DNA of 64,000 nt from Bdellovibrionales bacterium (GTDB lineage Bacteria > Bdellovibrionota > Bdellovibrionia > Bdellovibrionales > UBA1609). Location: assembly GCA_019695175.1 (NCBI GenBank), contig JAIBAM010000005.1:1-64000 (forward strand), read 5' to 3'. The notes beneath the pieces are model-generated. The model was not told where the DNA came from and ran no database searches. It saw nothing but the letters and a program-made list of their open reading frames with translations. Of this stretch, positions 27,431 to 36,423 are shown in pieces. Both the position numbers and the translations under genes were made by a program. Within the stretch, counting starts at the first letter, position 1. Each line of letters starts with the position of its first letter.

Positions 27431-30400
27431 TTAAATTCCCAACCAATCAGGCATTCGAGTTAAAAATATTTTTTCCCCATTATCATAATTTGTTGAGCTG
27501 TTAAGAACACTCAACTCCCTTTGAGCCATTCGAAACCAATCATTATAAGCTTCGAGCTGACGCCCTTTTTCAATAGCTGTTTGGTAATTTTTAATAGCTT
27601 CAGCTTGGAATGGTTTAGCGATATCCTCCACCCCCTTTTGATAGGTTTTAAGCCCTTCTGCATCCAAATTTTTTGGCAAAGGGACAGCATAGATAGAGGC
27701 TGCCATATGTTGATAAGCCTGACCAATAAGAGTTAAAGAAGCTACAATTTGATCTCCATCATCATATTTAATAACTCGAGCCAGTTCATTTTTAAGTCGA
27801 TCCAAAAAGGCTAGTTTTTGTTGCACAACTTTTGCCTGCTTTTGGGGCTGAGCTGGTATGCGTATAGATTTTAGTTCTTCAAAAGTTTTATATACCAAAC
27901 GAAATTTGGCATGAGCCGCATTGGCTACCCCGATGGGAGCCTCCGGTTTTGAGATCCGCTGCTGAATAGAAATAGTTTTTTGATACCATTCATCTGCGAG
28001 CTTTTTTTGACCTTTTGCTTCAAATAATTTTGCGATAGCTAATGCTGTTTCAATTAGACTAGACCCATTTTTCGGATTTGCAGAAAAATACTTCTGGTAA
28101 AATTCTAAACTTTGACGTGGACTTTTCTTTTTCTCCCACACTTTAGCCATTAGAAAAAGGGCTTCATTTCTATCTTTATTACGACTTAAATCAAAGTATC
28201 TTTGATAACAATTGAGCGCCTTTTGATATTGATTCAAACCATCATAGATCACACCCGCATTAAAATAAAAATTAACCGACTCCTTATCCTTTTCATTTTG
28301 ATGAGCATAATTTTCAAATGCTTGAGCTGCATGTGCATATTGACCTGTCTTTTCATATAAGATCGCTATAAATTTACTCGCATTCTTTTTTAAGTTGGCA
28401 TTTTTACTGCTTTTAGCTGATTGTAGAGCTACATACATTTCTAAAGCTTTGTTTAAATCTCCACCACGCTCGTAATTGACTCCAGCATTGAACATTGCAG
28501 TTTCAGTTAACTCCGACTGGGATTGGGACCGACTAAAAGATTCATAGGCTTCAGCACTTTTTAAATAATTTTTTCCAGTTTCCAGATCCTGAGCCTTTTT
28601 AAAACTCGCACGTTGTAAAATGTTTTTAATTTGGTTTCCCACTCCCGAATGCGCTAATTCCGGCTGAACTAAAATTTTTTGCCCTGCCTTTTCCAAACCG
28701 ACATAATCTTTTCGAATGTTGTAAATATCTAGGGTCAAGTTTGCCGCAAATTCAGCGAACTGAGATTTGGGATGCTTAGTATATACCTCTTCAAAAATAA
28801 CCAATGCTTTATCAAATTGATTGTAATAATAATAAAGAGATCCCAAACGGTAATTAATGGCCACTGAATTTTCATGGTTAGGGAAAGCTTGAAGATACGC
28901 TTTAGCAGCTTTTTCAAAGCTTTTAATAATTTTATCAAATTCAACTGGCTCTGTAGTATCCCCTACTTCTTTACGAATTTCATCCACATGGGGTAACTTT
29001 TTTTCTAAAGATAAAACTGCATTCAATAAAGACTTTTCATTGTATTTACTTTTTGGCGCATGCTCATTCACCCACATGTAGTGATAAGCAGCACGTTCAT
29101 AATTTTGTAAATCAAACAGTAATTCTGCAAAGAAAAAATGCATCTCATCTAACTTGACGGAGTCTTTAAAAGTATTAAAGTAAAGCTCATAGCCTGCCAA
29201 AGCCAACTTCTGGGCAAACTCTGTATGTGAATTTTGTGCGGTCTGATGCTGTTGTAAAACATAATTACGCAAAGTGGATTCAATAAGTAAATTTGCTTTA
29301 TTTATAAGATCTTTGTTTTTGCTATTGACTTGGGCCCACTTGCTCTCGGGACCATAAAGCGTGATCCACTGATACAATTCGTCTTTAAAGACTTTTGCGT
29401 CACCAGTCGCGGCATACATGTTTACAATCTGATATTGATAATCATAGGCCTTGGGCGAATTGGGATTACGTTCAACAAGTTCCTTAAATAATATTTTAGC
29501 CCCAGTTTTATTCCCAGAATCAGCATAATAGTAAGCTAATTTTTCAGTCAAATTTAAAACATTTTTTTCACCTGCCACTTTCTGAAAATAGCTCTGGGCA
29601 GACTCAGGCGAACCCACTTCCGCGTAAAAAACCACCAAATCTTTAAGAGCTTCCGAAGCCAACCGAATATGGCTCACTCCACCACTGGCTTCGTTGGATT
29701 TGGATTTGGCAATACGACCCACTCGAATCACCCGCTCCAAATATTTTAAACCCTCTTTCACTTTTCCCAATTTATATTCACACCATGCCGTTTTATATAA
29801 TCCAAAGGAATAAAGTCGAGCTTCTTTATTAGCGGCCACTTTTTGATAATATCCAACAGCATCACCCCATTTTTCCTGATCAAAATAATACTCACCCAGT
29901 GCAAAACGACTTTCATCTACAAAAGGACTGTTTGGGAATTTTTGCGTAAGCAATTCGTAAAAACTTTTTCCTTTGGCTTCATTATTGAGCTCAAAATAGT
30001 TGTATCCAAGAAAAAACAAGGCTTGATCGCCTTTGGGATCATTCGGGAAGTCATTTAGAAATGCTTCGTAGAGTTGAATGGCTTTTTGATTGTAGCTTTG
30101 CGAGTCCTGCAAATTAAGTCGAGGCTTTAATTTCGATTCACCACTTTGAAACTTTTTTAATTTAACATCATATTCATTTTGCAAACGGTATTCGATCATA
30201 CGCGACTTTTCCACATAAAGTTCGGCCAATCGTAACCATAACTCACCCCTTCGACGGCTGTTTTTAAACTGTTGGGTGAGTTTATAAGCTTGTCGGATTT
30301 GTTGATCCGTTACTTTTTCTAATTCAGCCTCATTTGAACCCTCTTCATAATACATGTTGGATTTGGAAGGAGGTTTCACATCTTTTAAATTTAAAGTTTT

Positions 30401-30619
30401 GGAGGTTCCTATTTTCGAAAATTCGGGCAGTTTATTATCTTGTTTATTAATTTTTACGCTTTTTGTTTCAATTTTTTTTAAAAGTTCACCTACAGTTCCC
30501 GTCTTACCTGATTTTTTTTCTAGGGCCTGACTTTGAGTCAAGCCATTCATCAATAGAAAAAATGCCAGAAAACAACGCTCATAACTTTTATTTATTTTGA
30601 AAATAATCAAATTATTCAC
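27431..30619 (-). CDS. gltD: Large periplasmic TPR protein, GltD/AgmU-like
   Basis: The 1062-aa product has a signal peptide (about 1-33, ...LTQSQA-LE) and is almost entirely TPR or TPR-like repeats of the YbgF/Tol-Pal type (GDQALFFLGYNYFELNNEAK, KESVNFYFNAGVIYDGLNQY). In Myxococcus the large TPR protein GltD (AgmU) spans the periplasm and joins the motor to the outer-membrane complex; size, context and repeats agree. The GTG start lies within the end of the upstream gene (8-base overlap). The repeats probably bind several partners. Confidence 0.85.
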   Translation of the reverse strand: MNNLIIFKINKSYERCFLAFFLLMNGLTQSQALEKKSGKTGTVGELLKKIETKSVKINKQDNKLPEFSKIGTSKTLNLKDVKPPSKSNMYYEEGSNEAELEKVTDQQIRQAYKLTQQFKNSRRRGELWLRLAELYVEKSRMIEYRLQNEYDVKLKKFQSGESKLKPRLNLQDSQSYNQKAIQLYEAFLNDFPNDPKGDQALFFLGYNYFELNNEAKGKSFYELLTQKFPNSPFVDESRFALGEYYFDQEKWGDAVGYYQKVAANKEARLYSFGLYKTAWCEYKLGKVKEGLKYLERVIRVGRIAKSKSNEASGGVSHIRLASEALKDLVVFYAEVGSPESAQSYFQKVAGEKNVLNLTEKLAYYYADSGNKTGAKILFKELVERNPNSPKAYDYQYQIVNMYAATGDAKVFKDELYQWITLYGPESKWAQVNSKNKDLINKANLLIESTLRNYVLQQHQTAQNSHTEFAQKLALAGYELYFNTFKDSVKLDEMHFFFAELLFDLQNYERAAYHYMWVNEHAPKSKYNEKSLLNAVLSLEKKLPHVDEIRKEVGDTTEPVEFDKIIKSFEKAAKAYLQAFPNHENSVAINYRLGSLYYYYNQFDKALVIFEEVYTKHPKSQFAEFAANLTLDIYNIRKDYVGLEKAGQKILVQPELAHSGVGNQIKNILQRASFKKAQDLETGKNYLKSAEAYESFSRSQSQSELTETAMFNAGVNYERGGDLNKALEMYVALQSAKSSKNANLKKNASKFIAILYEKTGQYAHAAQAFENYAHQNEKDKESVNFYFNAGVIYDGLNQYQKALNCYQRYFDLSRNKDRNEALFLMAKVWEKKKSPRQSLEFYQKYFSANPKNGSSLIETALAIAKLFEAKGQKKLADEWYQKTISIQQRISKPEAPIGVANAAHAKFRLVYKTFEELKSIRIPAQPQKQAKVVQQKLAFLDRLKNELARVIKYDDGDQIVASLTLIGQAYQHMAASIYAVPLPKNLDAEGLKTYQKGVEDIAKPFQAEAIKNYQTAIEKGRQLEAYNDWFRMAQRELSVLNSSTNYDNGEKIFLTRMPDWLGI

Positions 30620-32198
30620 AGCTTTGAGTTCCTACATAATGATAGTTCCCTATTTCATCCAACCAATATTCCCCGCGGAAGGGCCAATATTCATAACCAT
30701 TTTGAACGTAGTAATCCCGTTCATTTTTCTCATCGACTTGGGTCTCTTTAGCATCTTTTCCAGCCACATTTTTCTTCAAAGATTCTTTTTTTCCGTTAAT
30801 CATTTCATAACGAATAAACCCTTCTTGCTCAAAGAGATCAAACAACTCCTCCCGAATTGCTTCTAAATGGATTTTAATTTCCCCACCTGCTCGCTTACGG
30901 GCCTTTTGAATTCGAGTTTGTAAGATTTTTTTACTATATTTTCCTAGCGAAGAGTTTTGCCAATCCGCTGGCATACGCTGAATGCGTTTTCTTTCGTCTA
31001 ACAATTTTTTTACGTACTGAAAAGAATTCTGAAAATCGCCTTCTCGAGATATTTTACGAACTACCAAAAAAGGGAGTTGATAGGAATTGCGATCTATCTC
31101 TTCACCCTTAATTTTATAATCACGCATCACTTTAACCACTTCATTAAATAATTTTACCGTGTCTTTTTCATTTTCGAGATTTTTTTCAATACTCTTATAA
31201 ACCGGTCGATAAATTTTATTGAAGAGATTAAGAACCTTTTCCATTTCATTGTATTTGCAAATATAGAGATAAACGATGGATCGTAACAATAAAGACTCAG
31301 GTAAATAAAAGTCTTCATAGAAACTAGAGTGTAAAGATTGAAAATTACTTAAAGCAGAACGAAATCGTCCCGACCGCAACATGGCCCAACTACTTTCAAA
31401 CAATGTATCATGCCAAGCCAAAGTATCCACAGGAACTTCTCGGTAGGCTTCAATAGCGCCATCCCAATCTTTTTTCTGATAGAGAGCTCGAGCTTTCCCT
31501 AACAATCCAGAAACCCGGGCTTCATCAACAATGCCCGCACTTTCACGAAATTGAATCAATTCTTCAAAAGCAGAAACCGCTTCACCTGGGTTTTTTGCTA
31601 AAGCCAGAGCCAATCCCTCTTGATATTTTGCTTGAGCGTAGAGCGGTGATGATTTATTGACTCGTGCAAAACTTTTTGCAGCCTCACTAAATTGGGAATT
31701 GCGGAGTTGAAATTCACCAATGCGGAAAAGTAACATATCCCGATGAACCCGGGGGAATTCATCCACTTTGATTTTTGAAATAGCATAATTGAGTAAAGTG
31801 TCGTCGCCTAAAGTATCCGCCACCAAAGACAGTTTTTCTAAACTCTGTTTCAAGTAACTACTCTTTCCATCTTTAACCACGCTAATAAATTGGAAAGCCG
31901 CAATTTGGTTGAGCTTCATTTGGTAAAGCATGAGTCCTAGAATGTATTTTATTTGCATTCGACGACTTTGGTATCTGGGACTTAAACTTAACTGAAAAAG
32001 TCGAACCGAAGCTTCTTTGTACTTTCCACTTTTAGCGAGCTGCAAGGCTTTATTTAAAGATTGGTCCTCTGCCGCAAAAACCCGAATACTGTTCAATTGA
32101 AAAATGATGAGAAAAAAGATCCAAAATAATTTTTTCCCTGTTAGGAACTTCATTCGATCTAACCATTGAATCCTTTTAAAAACAAATAGTGTTTTCAT
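30612..32198 (-). CDS. gltE: Exported TPR protein of the gliding operon, GltE/AglT-like
   Basis: The 528-aa product has an N-terminal signal (KKLFWIFFLIIFQLNSIRVF-AAEDQ, cleavage near residue 43) and TPR-like repeats through about residue 300 (LNKALQLAKSGKYKEASVRL, LGKARALYQKKDWDGAIEAY). The C-terminal 200 residues are helical and charged, and end in a Tyr/Trp-rich segment (YEYWPFRGEYWLDEIGNYHY). Its ATG overlaps the upstream stop as ATGA, and its end overlaps the GltD-like gene by 8 bases. A second in-frame ATG 15 codons in would give a shorter signal peptide. The GltE name rests on order next to gltD and on TPR content. Confidence 0.78.
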   Translation of the reverse strand: MKTLFVFKRIQWLDRMKFLTGKKLFWIFFLIIFQLNSIRVFAAEDQSLNKALQLAKSGKYKEASVRLFQLSLSPRYQSRRMQIKYILGLMLYQMKLNQIAAFQFISVVKDGKSSYLKQSLEKLSLVADTLGDDTLLNYAISKIKVDEFPRVHRDMLLFRIGEFQLRNSQFSEAAKSFARVNKSSPLYAQAKYQEGLALALAKNPGEAVSAFEELIQFRESAGIVDEARVSGLLGKARALYQKKDWDGAIEAYREVPVDTLAWHDTLFESSWAMLRSGRFRSALSNFQSLHSSFYEDFYLPESLLLRSIVYLYICKYNEMEKVLNLFNKIYRPVYKSIEKNLENEKDTVKLFNEVVKVMRDYKIKGEEIDRNSYQLPFLVVRKISREGDFQNSFQYVKKLLDERKRIQRMPADWQNSSLGKYSKKILQTRIQKARKRAGGEIKIHLEAIREELFDLFEQEGFIRYEMINGKKESLKKNVAGKDAKETQVDEKNERDYYVQNGYEYWPFRGEYWLDEIGNYHYVGTQSCE

Positions 32199-33121
32199 CG
32201 ATAACCTGCTTCAGGAACAAAAAAGCTGACACCCAATGAAATAAATAAATCATTATGATTAGAACTGGTACTTCCAGAACCGCTGGTCGCATCCACTTGA
32301 GCTGAATAAAAATTCCACACTAAGTCCCAACGAAAAGCCATGCTTTTAGAAAGAGCAAAGGCCTGTCCACTCCCCAAGTGAAAAGTGGGCTCCTGCTTTT
32401 TATCTGTTTGAGTCAGACCAAATCCCCCAGTAAAAAAAAGATCAAATGGGATGATTTTGACATTTAAAAAAGTAATTTTTCCATAAACAGGAGCCCATTT
32501 ATAAGCCAAACCCATGTAACTTTTCGGAGTCACTAAGTTTGAAGTAAGAACATCCCGTTTTTCTTCTAAATTCTTAGTAACCGTTTTTTGTGAGTTGGTA
32601 AAAAGCATGTACTGCGCTTCAATTCCGTGCTTTTCATGGAAATAATAAGCGGCACGGGCCTCACCACCAAAATTATTAAAAAATGGATTGTTGAGCCCCA
32701 CCATACCCGAAGCGGAGAGCTCAAATCTTCCCGTGTGGGGTAAAAATTTGCGTTGAATTACCGCCACATCTGTAAAAGGAGCTAAATCCACCAAATCAGT
32801 AAGTGAGTTTATTTTTTTTGTTTTTTGACTTTGCTGAACCTCTTTTTTTCGAACTACTTGGTTTTTTTCCTTTTGATCTTCGTCCAATTTATCATAAAGG
32901 GCTTCCACTTCCACGTCAGTTTCACTTTTACTGTTTTGACCTAGACTACTTTGACTTAAACTAGGATTGTTTGAAAGGGTTTCCACTTGTGCAAAAGCAG
33001 TTTCCCAACCCATGAAATGGAATACCGTACCTACCAAAATACAAGTGTAATAGTAATTTATTTTTTGAATCTTTATAAGCCTCACAGAGGTGATTCCCTT
33101 TATGCAGTTCATTCCTAACAT
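32195..33121 (-). CDS. Outer-membrane beta-barrel protein, GltA/GltB-like
   Basis: The 308-aa product has a signal peptide ending near AFA-QV and a low-complexity charged linker (about residues 55-100). It then has a C-terminal outer-membrane beta-barrel domain with strands such as FELSASGMVGLNNPFFNNFG, ARAAYYFHEKHGIEAQYM and FRWDLVWNFYSA. It resembles the next protein (33161-33877) over the barrel, including the LNxPFxNxF segment. Myxococcus GltA and GltB are also a pair of related porin-like proteins, reported at the outer membrane. The ATG at 33121 has GGAAG before it; a TTG at 33148 is less likely. Confidence 0.78.
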   Translation of the reverse strand: MLGMNCIKGITSVRLIKIQKINYYYTCILVGTVFHFMGWETAFAQVETLSNNPSLSQSSLGQNSKSETDVEVEALYDKLDEDQKEKNQVVRKKEVQQSQKTKKINSLTDLVDLAPFTDVAVIQRKFLPHTGRFELSASGMVGLNNPFFNNFGGEARAAYYFHEKHGIEAQYMLFTNSQKTVTKNLEEKRDVLTSNLVTPKSYMGLAYKWAPVYGKITFLNVKIIPFDLFFTGGFGLTQTDKKQEPTFHLGSGQAFALSKSMAFRWDLVWNFYSAQVDATSGSGSTSSNHNDLFISLGVSFFVPEAGYR

Positions 33122-33160
33122 GCCACTTCCATCATTAAAGAGTATCAAATAAACGTTCTC

Positions 33161-33877
33161 TTACAACAAATAGACAAGTCCCAGACTTAAGTCTGTGCTA
33201 AAAAATAAAGCCTTATCGAAGGCGCTTTCCGAGGGTCTGGCTCCTGCAGTATCTAACTGTACTGTAGTGGCATCGGGTCCACTGTAAACCAAAAGTCTAA
33301 GATCAAATCGAGCTGCCAAACGTGGTGTAAAATAGAAATTTTGACCCAGACCAAGGTTGAGCACTGGGTTGCTGATGCCACCTGTTTGTATAACTCCGGC
33401 ACCGACCATTCCAAATAAGGCAATATTCATTATATTTTGTTTAGATAAACTGAGCTTTCCATAATAGGCTGTAAATTGATAACTTCCCAGAACCATCCAC
33501 TGGGGTGTGGGAGCTTTGCTTGGATCAAAAGTTTGCCCCCCTCTCAATCCTTCCCCTTTTTTCAATTGCTCTCCATAAGAGTTAAGTCCACTCATATAAA
33601 AGGTACCCACGAGATTCACTGCGTGTTGATCTGTAAAATGATAAGTGGCTAAACCGGTAAAATGGTAGGGATTATAAAAAGGTTCATTGAGAGAAAGTCC
33701 TCCACCACCACCGACCTCAAAATGCCCTGTAGTTTGCACATTACGATTGAGCACACTGCGCACTTTATCAAAAACGGGCAGAACCGTCTCTGAAGCCAAT
33801 TCTTCCTCTGGGAATTCTATCACCTCAGCTTGCGCCCCCAAGGAACCCAACAGAACAATCAAATACAGCCAACCCAT
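33161..33877 (-). CDS. Outer-membrane beta-barrel protein, first gene of the gliding operon
   Basis: The 238-aa product starts MGWLYLIVLLGSLGAQA-EVI, a clean signal peptide, and GGGGGAG lies just before this ATG, so I place the start at 33877 rather than at the upstream TTG (33916). The mature part is an outer-membrane beta-barrel domain (FEVGGGGGLSLNEPFYNPYH, YHFTDQHAVNLVGTFYMSG, ARFDLRLLVYSG). It is the paralogue of the next gene and the likely GltA/GltB partner. As first gene, the operon promoter should lie in the 33.9-34.1 kb region, where no clear -35/-10 pair is visible by eye. Confidence 0.78.
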   Translation of the reverse strand: MGWLYLIVLLGSLGAQAEVIEFPEEELASETVLPVFDKVRSVLNRNVQTTGHFEVGGGGGLSLNEPFYNPYHFTGLATYHFTDQHAVNLVGTFYMSGLNSYGEQLKKGEGLRGGQTFDPSKAPTPQWMVLGSYQFTAYYGKLSLSKQNIMNIALFGMVGAGVIQTGGISNPVLNLGLGQNFYFTPRLAARFDLRLLVYSGPDATTVQLDTAGARPSESAFDKALFFSTDLSLGLVYLL

Positions 33878-34168
33878 CCCGCTCCCCCGAAAGTCATACG
33901 ATTCCTGTTTCCGCAAACCACCATAGAATTAGTTTAATTTAAATTTTATTTATTACTAATAAGACCTCTTGATCATCATAGGTGAGTCGAATCCTTCTGG
34001 CTATGAATCTCATGAAGAGCCAGACTTTAAGCCGGCAAATCCGAATCTGTAACAAAACGGCAGTAAGCCAGCTCACCACCATCATATAAAATTGTGTCCA
34101 CATTTCTGGTCCATAGCAAAAATACAAGCGCTCACATGAACAAGCGTTTGTAGATATTGCGCCATATT

Positions 34169-34393
34169 TTAAGAAGGGGTTAACAGGGTATTTAGTTCAA
34201 AAAATCGAGATTCAAGCTCTTCAATAGGAAGTGGCGACCAACCTTGGCGTCGAAGTTCAATGTTTACCATTGTTTCAGCATTAATTGATCCGCTAGTTTT
34301 GTCCAGGAAAGAAAAAGGTCCTTTAAAAAAGATAGTTTTAAAATGCATTTCCACGTGGGCAAAGCTCGCCACATAAGTTTTAAGATGAACCAT
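34169..34393 (-). CDS. Small protein of unknown function
   Basis: This 74-codon frame has AAGGGGGG seven bases before its ATG, a better ribosome site than many real genes here. The product has an N-terminal mixed segment and a C-terminal helix-like, acidic part (RRQGWSPLPIEELESRFFEL). No signal peptide or domain is recognised. It is downstream of the methyltransferase gene on the same strand and upstream of the gliding operon, so it could be read with either. It may be a real small gene but has no family support. Confidence 0.45.
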   Translation of the reverse strand: MVHLKTYVASFAHVEMHFKTIFFKGPFSFLDKTSGSINAETMVNIELRRQGWSPLPIEELESRFFELNTLLTPS

Positions 34394-34524
34394 AGCCCCC
34401 CTTATGCTCAGACAAATTTCAATATTTGTAGAGGATTAGGACTTCAACTTCAAATTTCCTGTAACGAGGCTGCAGTGTGGAGTTTAAATCAATTTTGCGA
34501 AAGACAATCAAGAACGAAGTCTCA

Positions 34525-35685
34525 CTATCGTTGCCCTTGCCTGTGGGCTGAAAGTGCCTGTCCAAACGCTCCACGGACGGCCTCACCATTGCGGACGGCC
34601 GCATAGACCACCAATTCTTTGCCTTGACGCTCCGGAATCGAACGCCTCCAGCGAGTCCAGTAAATAAATTTAAAATATTTATCTAATCTTTGTCGCACTT
34701 CCCACTCAGATCCACCCCAGGGAGGACCTTGTCTTTTATCCCAGGCAAAAAGAATTCCCAAAAAATGACCACTTTCACTCAAAAGTTTATGCCATATACG
34801 CACCAGTTCATTTCTGCGAGAGGGATTCACTGCACAATAACAAGTATGCTCATAAATAAGATCAAAATAACCCCAATATTCTTTTGGCATAGAAAAAATA
34901 TCTTGCACTTTAAACTGGAGATTTTTTATTTGTCCATATTGAGTCCGAGAACGGGCAATAGCTTCTTCACTAAAATCAATTCCAGTTACAATGTGTCCTT
35001 TTTGTGCCAAATAAGCCGCATCATGACCCCCTCCACATCCCACAACTAAAATTCGACTTTTAGGAAGTTTTAATTGAGGTAATATATCGTTTAAGATTGC
35101 AGTCTCTCGCCCCAAATCCCAACCTGGTTTTTCATTTTGGTAAATAGACGTCCAGAAATGAGGAGTCTCGACAAGGGAATCTCCATAGTACCAGTTCTCC
35201 ACGGGATATTTGATGCCATGAAAAGTCACACTTTCATCATCAAATTGATCAAGAATATCAAAAAGTTGAGTTTGAGCGGCCCGACTCAATACCAAAGGTA
35301 ATTGATCTATTAAAGGATCTGAATTTAAAGAGGTCGAGATGGTTAAACTCTTTTCGGCAGAGAAGGAAGTCATTATCACAAACCGGTCCCAGTCGTCCAA
35401 ATACACCTGTTTAAGAGTTATGGATTTGCTGAGCCCATATGGCAAATGAACGGTCAAATTTCCGTTTTCTACCGAAATACTTTGTGCCACTAAAGGATAA
35501 TCAAAAGCTTCAACAATAAAACTTCTTTCCTGATCCTGAGTGACATACCCGTGATAACGATCCTGGCGTAAATTCCCCAGTAATAAAGCAACATATTCAT
35601 CGTTTTTAATGGGATCACTCCCTTCAAACCACAGGCCATTTGCATCAATGGTTAAAAACGAACTGGGGGGATCCATGCTCTGCAT
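34525..35685 (-). CDS. SAM-dependent methyltransferase, TPMT-like, with extra N-terminal domain
   Basis: The 386-aa product has an N-terminal beta-rich domain of about 165 residues with no recognised family, joined to a class I methyltransferase domain (about 170-370). The latter shows the SAM loop ILVVGCGGGHDAAYLAQKG, the acidic VTGIDFSEEAI, and the segments LIYEHTCYCAVNPSRR and FAWDKRQGPPWGGSEWEV, which resemble the thiopurine/thiol methyltransferase (TPMT) family. It probably methylates a small thiol, selenol or halide-type acceptor; the N-terminal domain may set the substrate. GGGAAAGAG precedes the ATG. Confidence 0.8.
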   Translation of the reverse strand: MQSMDPPSSFLTIDANGLWFEGSDPIKNDEYVALLLGNLRQDRYHGYVTQDQERSFIVEAFDYPLVAQSISVENGNLTVHLPYGLSKSITLKQVYLDDWDRFVIMTSFSAEKSLTISTSLNSDPLIDQLPLVLSRAAQTQLFDILDQFDDESVTFHGIKYPVENWYYGDSLVETPHFWTSIYQNEKPGWDLGRETAILNDILPQLKLPKSRILVVGCGGGHDAAYLAQKGHIVTGIDFSEEAIARSRTQYGQIKNLQFKVQDIFSMPKEYWGYFDLIYEHTCYCAVNPSRRNELVRIWHKLLSESGHFLGILFAWDKRQGPPWGGSEWEVRQRLDKYFKFIYWTRWRRSIPERQGKELVVYAAVRNGEAVRGAFGQALSAHRQGQR

Positions 35686-35759
35686 AAACGACTCTTTCCC
35701 AAACTCGAAGATTGAGTGTTATTAAAACCCAGAACACGATTTCTTCTGGAATTCAAAAA

Positions 35760-36236
35760 CTACAATTCTTTGTCTGGATTATCCTCAATATTTTCCTGGG
35801 AAGTTTCCTCGGAGTTGGTTTCCAAAGAATCTTCCCCCGCCTTCACTGTTAATGGTTCTTTAAATTCAATATTATTGTTGGAAACCACAAGAGTGTCTAA
35901 GCTCCAAGAAACCCTTGATGAGTGCTCATCTGTTTGATTCAAAATAGCATACCCTTCAATTTCCACTTGAGCTTTTCCAATATCGTCATCGTCATCTTCA
36001 AAACTGTAGATAAAGGAAGCCTTTATCTTTTTATTATTTACGGTTTCAGTCCAAAAACGATTAAACTGCAAATTTTGTGAATTGGGCAGTTGCTGTTGAA
36101 CATAATCTGTGATGAGCTTTTTAAGCTCATCTTGCAACTCCATATGAGTCTGTTCTGTTAGTGAAAAATTAAAGTGATGGATGCGCCAAGACAATCCCAT
36201 CATAAATAATATGATAATCAAGCTAAAGTATTTCAT
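35760..36236 (-). CDS. Exported or anchored acidic protein of unknown function
   Basis: The 158-aa product has an N-terminal hydrophobic segment (FSLIIILFMMGLSWRI) that is a signal peptide or anchor, a helical part (QDELKKLITDYVQQQLPN), a beta-rich middle with an acidic run EDDDDD, and a strongly acidic Ser/Glu-rich tail. No domain is recognised. It is 74 bases upstream of the methyltransferase gene on the same strand, so the two may be co-transcribed. It is divergent from the leucine-degradation operon. Confidence 0.6.
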   Translation of the reverse strand: MKYFSLIIILFMMGLSWRIHHFNFSLTEQTHMELQDELKKLITDYVQQQLPNSQNLQFNRFWTETVNNKKIKASFIYSFEDDDDDIGKAQVEIEGYAILNQTDEHSSRVSWSLDTLVVSNNNIEFKEPLTVKAGEDSLETNSEETSQENIEDNPDKEL

Positions 36237-36423
36237 AGATTTGTACCCTCTGCCCCGATTTCATCCGAGTCCCTGCTTGCTGACGATGAAAGAATTCTAT
36301 CTGTTATGCCATTTGAACTCAATACTATACTCGGACTATGTTCATAATTTATACTCACCGAATTCAATTAACCTGTTCTCACCTAAAATAAAGGTCTGAA
36401 ATTGGAGTAAAGGAAGCCGCAAA

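Noticed and set aside
33939-34127. 62-codon minus-strand frame with a hydrophobic middle
   Set aside because: TTG start without ribosome site, in the likely promoter region of the gliding operon; no family features.
34343-34606. 87-codon plus-strand frame
   Set aside because: Antisense to the end of the methyltransferase gene and to the small minus-strand frame; no ribosome site.
36313-36342. TTGAAC...TATGTT as promoter of the leucine operon
   Set aside because: Both hexamers are poor matches in an AT-rich background; not better than chance.
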